Below are positions 1 to 6,416 of a DNA stretch of 17,524 bases, in pieces. Numbering within the stretch: position 1 is the stretch's first letter; every line of letters starts with the position of its first letter. The stretch comes from Bacillota bacterium (lineage in GTDB: Bacteria > Bacillota > Clostridia > Peptostreptococcales > Anaerovoracaceae): NCBI GenBank assembly GCA_023394035.1, contig JAEXBK010000016.1, positions 1 to 17,524 of the forward strand, in the 5' to 3' direction. The position numbers were made by a program, and so were the translations under genes. Below the pieces are notes generated by a model. It ran no database searches. It saw nothing but the letters and a program-made list of their open reading frames with translations, and was not told the origin of the DNA.

Positions 1-601
1 CATTCAAAACAATAGAATCGTATATTCCCGATAGTATTGTTGATTTTAGGGGTTCATCAGACAACAAAACTCCTGGAAATCCTCCGAACCTTTCGTATTC
101 TTTATACGCAATGTCAACTTCCCTTGACTGTGCGTCAATATTTTTTGCTTCCAAAAATTCCTTGAACGAAAACGGATATACTATCAATTCAACATATCTT
201 CCACTCAATAAAGTGGCAAGCTCTCCCGAAAGTAATTTTGCGTTAGATCCGGTTATCACGATATCACAGGAAAAGCTTACTCTGAACGAATTGATAACCC
301 TTTGCCATCCTTCAACAAATTGTATTTCATCAATTAAAAGGTAAAATTTCTTATTATCATTAGGAATTAAATTGCTAAGCAACTTTGAAAAAGCATCCTC
401 ACTGTTTATATCGTGGTATTCGAATGCTTCAAGGTTAATATAGATTACATGTTCTTTGTCTATTCCCATTTTGTATAAATAGTCCATATACTGTTTTAAC
501 AGTACCGATTTACCTGATCTTCTAACACCTGTTATCACCTTGATAAAGTCCGTATCTTTGAATGAAATCAACTTGTCGAGATACATTCTTCTTATATACA
601 T
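1..601 (-). CDS. AAA+ ATPase with DUF4143-type C-terminus, partial
   Basis: The reading frame runs from an ATG at 601-599 to the left edge of the window without a stop, giving the first 200 residues. Seen: Walker A GVRRSGKS (25-32), Walker B LLIDEIQ (88-94), a sensor-like ITGSNAKLLS stretch (116-125), and RFGGFPGVLL (171-180), which resembles the YGGFP motif where the DUF4143 part begins. This is the architecture of the large AAA_14/DUF4143 ATPase family (usually about 400 residues), whose cellular role is poorly known; some members have been discussed as toxin-antitoxin-like or mobile. A GGGAGG ribosome binding site lies just upstream of the ATG. The promoter overlaps a duplicated operator-like element (separate entry). 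The gene runs away from everything else here and looks like a single-gene unit. Only the C-terminal half is unseen. Confidence 0.88.
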   Translation of the reverse strand, partial: MYIRRMYLDKLISFKDTDFIKVITGVRRSGKSVLLKQYMDYLYKMGIDKEHVIYINLEAFEYHDINSEDAFSKLLSNLIPNDNKKFYLLIDEIQFVEGWQRVINSFRVSFSCDIVITGSNAKLLSGELATLLSGRYVELIVYPFSFKEFLEAKNIDAQSREVDIAYKEYERFGGFPGVLLSDEPLKSTILSGIYDSIVLN

Positions 602-617
602 CTTGAACCCTCCCGTT

Positions 618-683
618 TAATTGGATTTACATTTCCTATTTTATCATAACCCCAATATAATTGGAAGTTCATTTCCTATATTT
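618..683 (-). promoter_or_regulatory. Promoter and duplicated operator-like repeat of the AAA/DUF4143 gene
   Basis: On the minus strand a -35 TTCCAA (666-661) and -10 TAAAAT (643-638) are separated by 17 bp. Two copies of a 26-bp element start at 618 and 658, exactly 40 bp apart. Both share TAATTGGA and CATTTCCTAT. Each contains a dyad on the minus strand (GGAA-N6-TTCC in the upstream copy, GGA-N8-TCC in the downstream one). One copy covers the -35 and the other sits on the -10 and the start-site region, which suits repressor binding, perhaps autoregulation. The regulator is unknown. Confidence 0.55.
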
Positions 684-777
684 ATTTATCTCTCTTAGGC
701 ACTAAGTCGAAGACAAGCTTTCTTTGCCTGTCAGCTTTAGCTGCAAGTAAATAAACCCCCTATGATAAAATGTAAAA

Positions 778-855
778 GGTTCGCCAACCAAGCACATAAA
801 ACCCAAAGGAAGCGCCTTTAGGCGCAGTCGGAAAATGATGTGCGATTGGCGAATC
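778..855. repeat. Long imperfect inverted repeat with inner GC hairpin
   Basis: The left arm GGTTCGCCAACCAAGCACAT (778-797) is complementary to the right arm ATGTGC / ATTGGCGAAT (838-854), with a small bulge. Inside is a perfect hairpin GCGCC-TTTA-GGCGC (812-825). The whole could fold as one long stem in RNA on either strand. It may be a dispersed repeat, a remnant of a mobile-element end, or a transcript 3' structure. Copy number cannot be judged from one window. Confidence 0.5.
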
Positions 856-944
856 ATTTTCGACGCGTCTTAAGATGCTGATGGAACGAAGCTCTTATAA
901 TGATTGCACAAACCAGTAGTTTACTCCTGATGATTTTGTACTGA

Positions 945-1736
945 TCAGAGCACAAACTTCAGCAAGGCTTCGTTAAAGCCTTCGCTGCGCTCTCCTTTAC
1001 AGACATAGTCGGCTGTTTCTTTTAGGGAATCGACGGCATTTGCCACGGCAACACCTAATCCGGCATGGGCGAGCAGCAGTGCGTCGTTTGTATTGTCGCC
1101 GAGTGCCATAATTTCGTGTTTTTCTATGCCGAGCCGCTTTGCGAGTATATCGAGAGCGGCTCCTTTGTTTACTCCTTTTTCCATCACTTCTATGAGATGA
1201 GCTTCGGATTGTGCAAAATATGCCTTGTCACCGTACATGGCTTCGAGTTCTGCCTGAAGGGAAGGGATTTCAGCCGGTTTTGCCGCGATAAGGAGCTTCG
1301 GTGTCCTGATGTGAGAAAGCTCGTCTATATCGCCTGTTTCGCGGTAAGACGCGTATGTGAGATCGGGATCGGGATGACATTCCAATTTGAGCCTTTCGAC
1401 AACTATTTCGTCATCATCGTAGATTTGCATATAGAGCCCACGGGCTTTGACGAATTCCGTGATACCGCGCTGAACCTCGGACGGCACAAATGATGAAAAT
1501 ATCGGCGGATCTCCGCCAAAGGATTTTATTTGGGCTCCGTTGTAGCAGATGGCAGGGCATGTTGAGCCGATGTTTTTTGATACGCCTGCAGCGGATGCAA
1601 ATGAACGCCCGGTCGCTACGGCAACCGTTACGCCTTGGGCGGTGACTTTTTTGATCAGTTTGACAGAGCTTTTCGGGACGATGTGTTGCGAGTTCAAAAG
1701 CGTGTTGTCGAGATCCGTTACTACGAGCTTAAACAT
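945..1736 (-). CDS. Cof-type HAD-IIB family sugar-phosphate phosphatase
   Basis: The 263-residue product carries all four HAD motifs: DLDNTLL (8-14, nucleophile D8 and acid D10), T42 in ATGRS, K191 in EKGVNKG, and GDNTND (213-218) for magnesium. The cap inserted between motifs II and III (roughly 85-180) is of the C2/Cof type. Length matches the Cof/YidA/YbiV group, cytoplasmic phosphatases of sugar phosphates and related metabolites; the substrate cannot be read from sequence. The ATG has a GAGGG site in front. It starts 7 bp after the stop of the membrane-protein gene, so translation is probably coupled and it is the last gene of the operon that begins with asparaginase. Confidence 0.9.
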   Translation of the reverse strand: MFKLVVTDLDNTLLNSQHIVPKSSVKLIKKVTAQGVTVAVATGRSFASAAGVSKNIGSTCPAICYNGAQIKSFGGDPPIFSSFVPSEVQRGITEFVKARGLYMQIYDDDEIVVERLKLECHPDPDLTYASYRETGDIDELSHIRTPKLLIAAKPAEIPSLQAELEAMYGDKAYFAQSEAHLIEVMEKGVNKGAALDILAKRLGIEKHEIMALGDNTNDALLLAHAGLGVAVANAVDSLKETADYVCKGERSEGFNEALLKFVL

Positions 1737-1743
1737 ATAACCC

Positions 1744-2310
1744 TCAATTCAGACCTATATATAGGAAATAACACATCGAACAGAACAATATCGCTTGAAT
1801 CAGCCAGTAGAAATACAGGAAAAGTTTGCGGGTTCTTATCTTGTACAGCCGTTTCAATAAGAAGTTCTGCGATTTTGGATCTTCCGGGCGAAAACAGTAA
1901 AGAGGTATATCCTTAAGCCCCGGAATGCATATGCGCTCTGAGCGATTATCCTCTTCTTCATCTTCGCAAGGAAAAAGCTTGTCGTGCAACAGCCTATAGC
2001 CGCCTTTTGCAAATCTTATGCGGGCATCAAAAACATTGTCCCAGCGTTTGGTGAGCAACATAGATATGAAGCCGAGAACGATAAGTATTGCCGTTACGAG
2101 TGCGGACAAAAGCGGTTCGCTTATGCCGAATACGAAGGCGAGTGCTCCGCCTACCATAGCCATGTAGATGCTGTTGAATGTCAGACGTTCGTTTTCTACG
2201 TGGCGTGCATGTTCAAGGTTTTCGTTTATGAAGTTTGTTATGAAGCTGATCTGATCGGAATCGAACTTGTCGTCGGTCAGGTCGAGCCTTTTCCATAGCG
2301 ACTTTGCCAT
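1744..2310 (-). CDS. Unknown three-helix membrane protein
   Basis: I do not recognise this 188-residue protein. It has a soluble N-terminus of about 45 residues, two close hydrophobic segments (about 46-64 and 67-86) forming a hairpin, and then a basic and acidic cytoplasmic part. That part includes KRWDNVFDARIRFAKGGYRL and a very acidic CEDEEEDN patch (114-121). A last hydrophobic segment lies at about 166-187. There is no signal peptide. The layout (helix pair, soluble loop, final helix) recalls small membrane-bound effector or scaffold proteins, but no catalytic motif is visible. It lies 30 bp after the carboxypeptidase stop and 7 bp before the phosphatase start, so it is firmly inside the operon. 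Confidence 0.75.
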   Translation of the reverse strand: MAKSLWKRLDLTDDKFDSDQISFITNFINENLEHARHVENERLTFNSIYMAMVGGALAFVFGISEPLLSALVTAILIVLGFISMLLTKRWDNVFDARIRFAKGGYRLLHDKLFPCEDEEEDNRSERICIPGLKDIPLYCFRPEDPKSQNFLLKRLYKIRTRKLFLYFYWLIQAILFCSMCYFLYIGLN

Positions 2311-2340
2311 ATCGTCCTCCGCGTCTCGATTTACAGTCTG

Positions 2341-3855
2341 CTACAGTCCGTATATATCGGAGTATTTTTCTTTGAGGTAGTTTACGAAATACTCGGGGCT
2401 GAATTTGCCGCCGAGCGTACTTTCGAGCAACTCGTTAGGTGTAAAGAGCTTGCCGTGCTTCCATATATTTTCGCGGTTCCATTCGTTGATCTGAGCGAAA
2501 TCGCCTTTTTTGAGGCATTCTTCCACATCTACCGTTTCCTTCATCTTCGCAAGGAGCTGTGCACCGTATGCGGAGCCGAGTGCGTATGAAGGGAAGTATC
2601 CGATCGCACCGCCCGACCAGTGGCTGTCCTGAAGCACGCCGTGCTTGTCGTCAGGTACATCTACGCCGAGATATTCTTTGTAGAGCTTGTTCCACTCGGC
2701 AGGAAGATCGTGAACATCAAGTTCGCCTGCCATGATGCGCTTTTCGAGCTCATATCTTATCATTACGTGGAGGCAATATGTAACCTCGTCGGCTTCCGTT
2801 CTGATGAGCGACGGTTCTGCTTTGTTGATTGCCTTGTAGACTTCTTCTGCCGTATGTCCCTCAAAGCTTTCAGGGAAAAGCTCGACCAGCTTAGGGAAGA
2901 TGTATCCGATGAAAGCTCTGCTTCTGCCTAAAAGATTTTCGTAGAAGCGACTCTGGCTTTCGTGTATGCCCATCGAAACGCCGCCGTCAAGCACCGTATA
3001 TGCAAATTCGTCAGCCGAATTCATGTCGTAGAGGGCGTGTCCGCCTTCGTGCACGACGCTGTAAAGCGATGATGCAACGAAATCATTCTGATAGTTTGTC
3101 GTGATTCTGACATCCTTATGCGACCCGAGACTCTCGGTGAACGGATGCTCGGTCGTTCCGAGACCGCAGTGGTCGAGGTCGATGCCCATAGTCTGCATCA
3201 GGTAATATGCCAAGGCTTCCTGAGCGGCGTCCTTGAAATCGCCGTGAAGGAAGCTGTCGTCAACCTGCGGAACGCTTTTGATCTTCTCAATGAGCGGAAC
3301 AATCTCGCTTCTTAAAGCGGCAAAAAAGCTGTCGCACGATGCCTTGCTTGCACCTTCTTCAAACTCGTTAAGCCAGTAATCATACGGATCCTTGTCAGGC
3401 GAACAGTAGCCTGCAAACTTCTTTGTCGTATCAAAAATCTTCTTGAGCACGGGCTCAAACATCGCAAAATCATCTGCTTCTTTTGCCTTGTGCCAAACGT
3501 CTTCCGCCTCGACTATCAAAGATTGATATTCAATATATTCGTCCATAGGGATACTTCTCATAAATGTGAGGTCCTTGCGAAGCAGGAAGAGCATGCGCTT
3601 TTCGTTGTCGTTAAGCTCTTCCTTACGTTCTTCGAGGAAATCGAGCACTTCGACAGTCTCGTCGCTCGTGGAAAGCTTGTAAAGTTCTTCCGTAAGGATG
3701 CCGACCGTATGTGCGCGGTTTTCCGCCGTGCCCTTTGGCGCAACCGTGACGGCATCGTAATATAAGGCGGAGAGAGCATGTTGGTAAGCGCTCGTCTTTG
3801 CCTGCATATCCATCATCTTCTGTTTTGCTTGTTCAATGTTCATATTAGTATTCAT
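2341..3855 (-). CDS. M32 family metallocarboxypeptidase (Taq carboxypeptidase type)
   Basis: The 504-residue product has the full set of M32 signatures in order: EHPFT (236-240), DVRITTNY (248-255), the zinc motif HEGGH (269-273), HESQSR (298-303) supplying the third ligand E299, IRTEADEVTYCLH (351-363), and GVLQDSHWSGGAIGYFPSY (406-424). M32 enzymes are cytoplasmic zinc carboxypeptidases that remove C-terminal residues from peptides, with broad specificity except near proline. Length is typical (about 500). The first ATG is preferred because an AAAGGA site stands about 9 bp upstream; a second in-frame ATG is at codon 5. It follows asparaginase by 66 bp and probably shares its transcript, supplying free amino acids for catabolism. 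Confidence 0.96.
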   Translation of the reverse strand: MNTNMNIEQAKQKMMDMQAKTSAYQHALSALYYDAVTVAPKGTAENRAHTVGILTEELYKLSTSDETVEVLDFLEERKEELNDNEKRMLFLLRKDLTFMRSIPMDEYIEYQSLIVEAEDVWHKAKEADDFAMFEPVLKKIFDTTKKFAGYCSPDKDPYDYWLNEFEEGASKASCDSFFAALRSEIVPLIEKIKSVPQVDDSFLHGDFKDAAQEALAYYLMQTMGIDLDHCGLGTTEHPFTESLGSHKDVRITTNYQNDFVASSLYSVVHEGGHALYDMNSADEFAYTVLDGGVSMGIHESQSRFYENLLGRSRAFIGYIFPKLVELFPESFEGHTAEEVYKAINKAEPSLIRTEADEVTYCLHVMIRYELEKRIMAGELDVHDLPAEWNKLYKEYLGVDVPDDKHGVLQDSHWSGGAIGYFPSYALGSAYGAQLLAKMKETVDVEECLKKGDFAQINEWNRENIWKHGKLFTPNELLESTLGGKFSPEYFVNYLKEKYSDIYGL

Positions 3856-3898
3856 ATTCTGTATTCCTTTCTGAATTAATTAGCTGTTGAACAGGTGC

Positions 3899-3916
3899 AA
3901 CCGCAGTTAAGCGGTT
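3899..3916 (-). other. Small hairpin between asparaginase and carboxypeptidase genes
   Basis: AACCGC-AGTTAA-GCGGTT forms a perfect 6-bp stem just after the asparaginase stop. No T-run follows on the minus strand, so it is not a classical terminator. It could act as an RNA processing or stabilising structure inside the operon. Confidence 0.35.
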
Positions 3917-3921
3917 CTCCT

Positions 3922-4932
3922 CTATGCTTCCGGTTCTTCCGCACGCAGTATGTCGTGGCTTACGGGTCTGTAGAACATCTCGCGTATCTTATTAAAATCC
4001 CGCGTTTCGGCAAGTATCCACATGAGCTTTGTAACGGTTGCCTCAACCGTCATATCAAAGGACTGAAGCACGTTCAGATTCCTCATCGCGAGTGCTCCGA
4101 CCTCGTATGTTTCGGCATCGCTTCCCTCGTGCATTACCTGTGTCGATATTACGATCAGCTTGCCTCTTGCAGTCAGCTTCTCGAGCTCCGTCAGGAAGTT
4201 TGCACTTCCGGCAAACGGAATTCCTCCTACACCATAGCTCTCGATCACTATTACGTCGTAATGATCGCCGAGGTAGGGCAGTATTTCGGGACGTATTCCC
4301 GGTATCAGCTTAAGCAGAAAAACGCCGTCACTAAGAGCATCGTAAAACTTTACGGGTTCCTTCGGCGCATCATCTATGTAATAGAAAATCTGCCTGTCGT
4401 CGATAAAGGCGGCTGCCGGATAATTTATGCTCTCAAAAGCGGCAAAGCTCTTAGATCTGACCTTTCGTGCTCTCGTGCCGACTATCGCTTTTCCGTCAAA
4501 CACTATGAATACCCCGTGCAGCTTGTTTTTCAGTGCGAAGCGGATGCTGTCCGTGAGGTTTTTGCGTGCATCTGTAAATTCCGACGAAATCGGCTTTTGC
4601 GATCCGGTGAGCACGATAGGCCTTGACGAATTCTGTATCAGATATGACAGAGCCGCCGCGGTATATGCCATCGTGTCGGTGCCGTGGGTGATCAGGAAGG
4701 CATCAAAATCATCGTAGCTTTCGCGTATTTTTTCGGCGATCTTGAGCCAGTGCTCAGGCTGTATGTTGGTGCTGTCTATGCTGAAAAGCTGGCAGACCGT
4801 TATATCGCAGAGCTTTGCGGCATCCGGTATATACGACAAAAGCTGCTCCGGTGTTGCTGCGGGAGCCAGCCCGTTTGCTGTTCCGACGGAAGCTATGGTT
4901 CCGCCTGTAGCGATCAAAAGAAGTTTCTTCAT
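3922..4932 (-). CDS. ansA: Type I (cytoplasmic) L-asparaginase
   Basis: The enzyme hydrolyses asparagine to aspartate and ammonia. Numbered from the chosen start, it shows the two nucleophile motifs TGGTIAS (9-15) and THGTDTM (82-88), plus DSTN (53-56) and LTGSQKPISSEFTDARKNL (108-126), typical of bacterial type I enzymes. There is no signal peptide, so it is cytoplasmic. The frame is open to an ATG at 4968, but I chose the ATG at 4932 (336 residues) for two reasons: family members begin directly with MKKLLLIATGGTI, and the predicted transcription start lies near 4971, with AAAGAGAG in front of 4932 but no ribosome site in front of 4968. It is the first gene of a four-gene minus-strand operon. 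Confidence 0.93.
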   Translation of the reverse strand: MKKLLLIATGGTIASVGTANGLAPAATPEQLLSYIPDAAKLCDITVCQLFSIDSTNIQPEHWLKIAEKIRESYDDFDAFLITHGTDTMAYTAAALSYLIQNSSRPIVLTGSQKPISSEFTDARKNLTDSIRFALKNKLHGVFIVFDGKAIVGTRARKVRSKSFAAFESINYPAAAFIDDRQIFYYIDDAPKEPVKFYDALSDGVFLLKLIPGIRPEILPYLGDHYDVIVIESYGVGGIPFAGSANFLTELEKLTARGKLIVISTQVMHEGSDAETYEVGALAMRNLNVLQSFDMTVEATVTKLMWILAETRDFNKIREMFYRPVSHDILRAEEPEA

Positions 4933-4977
4933 TCGATATCTCTCTTTGCTCATAAAGATATATTTCATAGATAAGTT

Positions 4978-5006
4978 ATTATATCATAGTAATTACTAAC
5001 TTTACA
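4978..5006 (-). promoter_or_regulatory. Promoter of the asparaginase operon
   Basis: On the minus strand TGTAAA (5006-5001) and TATAAT (4983-4978) are 17 bp apart, and the -10 is extended (TGA before TATAAT). The start would fall near 4971, giving a leader of about 40 nt to the ATG at 4932. The -35 lies 7 bp from the -35 of the divergent regulator gene, so a protein bound between them could affect both. Confidence 0.6.
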
Positions 5007-5013
5007 GATGCCA

Positions 5014-5047
5014 TTGACCGAATACAACGATTCGGTATATACTGAAT
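5014..5047 (+). promoter_or_regulatory. Regulator promoter with overlapping operator dyads
   Basis: TTGACC (5014-5019) and TATACT (5038-5043) are 18 bp apart. Two dyads overlap them. CCGAAT-ACAACG-ATTCGG (5018-5035) is perfect and fills the spacer. ATTCGGTATATACTGAAT (5030-5047) matches its own complement at 8 of 9 pairs and covers the -10. ATTC...GAAT palindromes over a -10 are the usual place for ArsR-type repressors, so autorepression is likely by inference. Confidence 0.6.
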
Positions 5048-5067
5048 CAAAGATATAGGAGAAACCG

Positions 5068-6159
5068 ATGATTATAGACAAATACACTGACAATCAGTTC
5101 AGCATTGACTTTACATATTCGGCGGCTGTGAATATGCTCGGCAGCCTTCATATAATGGCAAATCCGGATCATCATCCGGAGACTACCGGCTTCATAAGGC
5201 GGAAGCGCGAAGCTCTTCCGGAGGAGCTCCGAGAGCGCATAGACGCATTCGGTCACGACTATTCGGAGTGGGCTTTTGTTTCGGATATAATGATGAAAAT
5301 CTCAGCGAAAGACTGCGGCAGGCGTCTTGCTTTTGATGAATCGCTCGAAAAAATGTTTGAGATGGATCAAGAGGAATTCGCATATGTTTTTCTCGGGCTT
5401 CCTGCTTTTGATTATGATCACGGACTTTTGAGAGGCTGGATGAACGATCCTGCAACGCTTACGGAGGAGTCGTTCGGCATACAGAAGCTCTTTATCGGTG
5501 TTGATAAGGCAAAAGCGTTTCTTGAGGATATAGACGGTATGAGGGCGAATGTAGCGGATATGCTCAGACGCTACTGGGACTGCTGCTTCAAAAGCGAGTG
5601 GCGCGATATTGCCGAGTATTTCGATTCCGTAATATATAAGGAGAGCGTGAAGCTGCAGCAGAGCAGCTATTTGAGCTATTTGTCGGAGCTTCATGAGGAT
5701 CTTTCTGTCAACGACGGAGAGATAGTATTCCACAAAGACCCGGATTTCAGCATAGACATATCAAAGGTAAGGCGCGTTATCATCAATCTGTCTGTCTTCA
5801 ATTCTCCGCACCTTAACGGAAATATTGAGGGCGATACCGTATATATCATTGAGAATCTGCGCTTTCATGCGGTTCGCTTAAACGACCCGATTGCGGGAGA
5901 GCTTTTCGGCGTAATCTATGCGGCAAGTGACAAAACGAGGCTCAAAATCATCAAAATGCTCTGGAACAGCAATTGCACTACAAAGGAAATCGCAGAAGTG
6001 CTAGGGCTTTCTTCGAGTACGGTATCAATGCATCTAAAGATCCTGAAGGAGAACGACCTTGTAGAGACAACAAAGGTAAAGAAGTATGTATTCTACGGAC
6101 TTAAGAAGCAAAGGGTTACGGAAATGCAGGATAAGCTCATCGAGTATTTTGATTATTGA
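5068..6159 (+). CDS. Transcriptional regulator with C-terminal ArsR-like winged helix
   Basis: The last 85 residues are a clear winged helix-turn-helix: GELFGVIYAASDKTRLKII (277-295), TTKEIAEVLGLSSSTVSMHL (304-323) with the recognition helix at about 315-326, and a wing KVKKYVFYGL (336-345). This is the ArsR fold. The first 270 residues are a large domain I do not recognise by function; it lacks an obvious metal-binding Cys/His cluster and presumably senses a ligand. At 363 residues it is far longer than a classical ArsR (about 100). The ATG has an AGGAG site 7 bp upstream. It is divergent from the asparaginase operon and directly upstream of arcABC. Dyads in its own promoter and a related sequence at arcA point to a local nitrogen or arginine regulator (inference). 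Confidence 0.82.
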   Translation: MIIDKYTDNQFSIDFTYSAAVNMLGSLHIMANPDHHPETTGFIRRKREALPEELRERIDAFGHDYSEWAFVSDIMMKISAKDCGRRLAFDESLEKMFEMDQEEFAYVFLGLPAFDYDHGLLRGWMNDPATLTEESFGIQKLFIGVDKAKAFLEDIDGMRANVADMLRRYWDCCFKSEWRDIAEYFDSVIYKESVKLQQSSYLSYLSELHEDLSVNDGEIVFHKDPDFSIDISKVRRVIINLSVFNSPHLNGNIEGDTVYIIENLRFHAVRLNDPIAGELFGVIYAASDKTRLKIIKMLWNSNCTTKEIAEVLGLSSSTVSMHLKILKENDLVETTKVKKYVFYGLKKQRVTEMQDKLIEYFDY

Positions 6160-6199
6160 TAAATTGCTAAAATGAAATAATATAAATTAATATAAAAAA

Positions 6200-6244
6200 A
6201 ACGCCTGTAAATGTGCTTGAATTCAGACATTTGAGGCGTTTTTT
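6200..6244 (+). terminator. Rho-independent terminator after the regulator
   Basis: AACGCCT (6200-6206) pairs with AGGCGTT (6234-6240), and AAATGT (6209-6214) with ACATTT (6227-6232), leaving a 12-nt loop; a T-run follows. An A-run precedes the stem, so it could also work from the other strand. Confidence 0.9.
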
Positions 6245-6263
6245 GCGTTATGAACACTGTGCG

Positions 6264-6284
6264 ATGCGGAAACTCTGCATTTTT
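6264..6284 (+). terminator. Second short terminator-like hairpin
   Basis: ATGCGG pairs with CTGCAT plus one wobble around the loop AAACT, followed by TTTTT. With the hairpin at 6200 it forms a tandem barrier between the regulator and the arc promoter. Confidence 0.5.
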
Positions 6285-6307
6285 AACCATTAGGGCGGCT
6301 ATATATG

Positions 6308-6357
6308 CAACGATTCAACGATTCGCTATTTGACAAATCGTGCCCTGATGATAAAAT
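6308..6357 (+). promoter_or_regulatory. arcA promoter with upstream CAACGATT direct repeat
   Basis: A consensus -35 TTGACA (6330-6335) and -10 TAAAAT (6352-6357) are 16 bp apart. Directly upstream CAACGATT occurs twice in tandem (6308-6315, 6316-6323). From 6316 the run CAACGATTCG repeats the 10 bases at 5025-5034 in the regulator promoter, and ATTCGCTATTTGACAAAT (6321-6338) keeps 12 of 18 bases of the dyad there. The site overlaps and precedes the -35, a position that suits either activation or repression. Confidence 0.6.
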
Positions 6358-6416
6358 GAAAATATTAAAAACGAATTTTTTAATGTAGGATAAAGAAAAA
6401 GGAGGATTCCATAGGT

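Larger units (their letters stand above)
602..944. other. Gene-free interval with hairpins
   Basis: No convincing coding frame on either strand. The right-hand part holds the AAA-gene promoter repeats. CAGCT-TT-AGCTG (732-743) can form a small hairpin. A larger imperfect inverted repeat occupies 778-855 (separate entry). No classical rho-independent terminator is visible for the phosphatase gene that ends at 945, so this interval may carry its transcript end in another form. Confidence 0.5.

Noticed and set aside
778..855. Reading the inverted repeat as the end of a known insertion sequence
   Set aside because: No transposase fragment, no target duplication and no second end are visible nearby.
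1065..1493. 142-codon plus-strand open frame opposite the HAD gene
   Set aside because: It is the mirror of a gene with all HAD motifs and yields a Cys/Phe-rich sequence with no domain; similar long antisense frames in the window were dismissed for the same reason.
4933..4968. Asparaginase start at 4968
   Set aside because: No ribosome site in front, and the predicted transcription start is almost at this codon; the ATG at 4932 gives the family-typical N-terminus.
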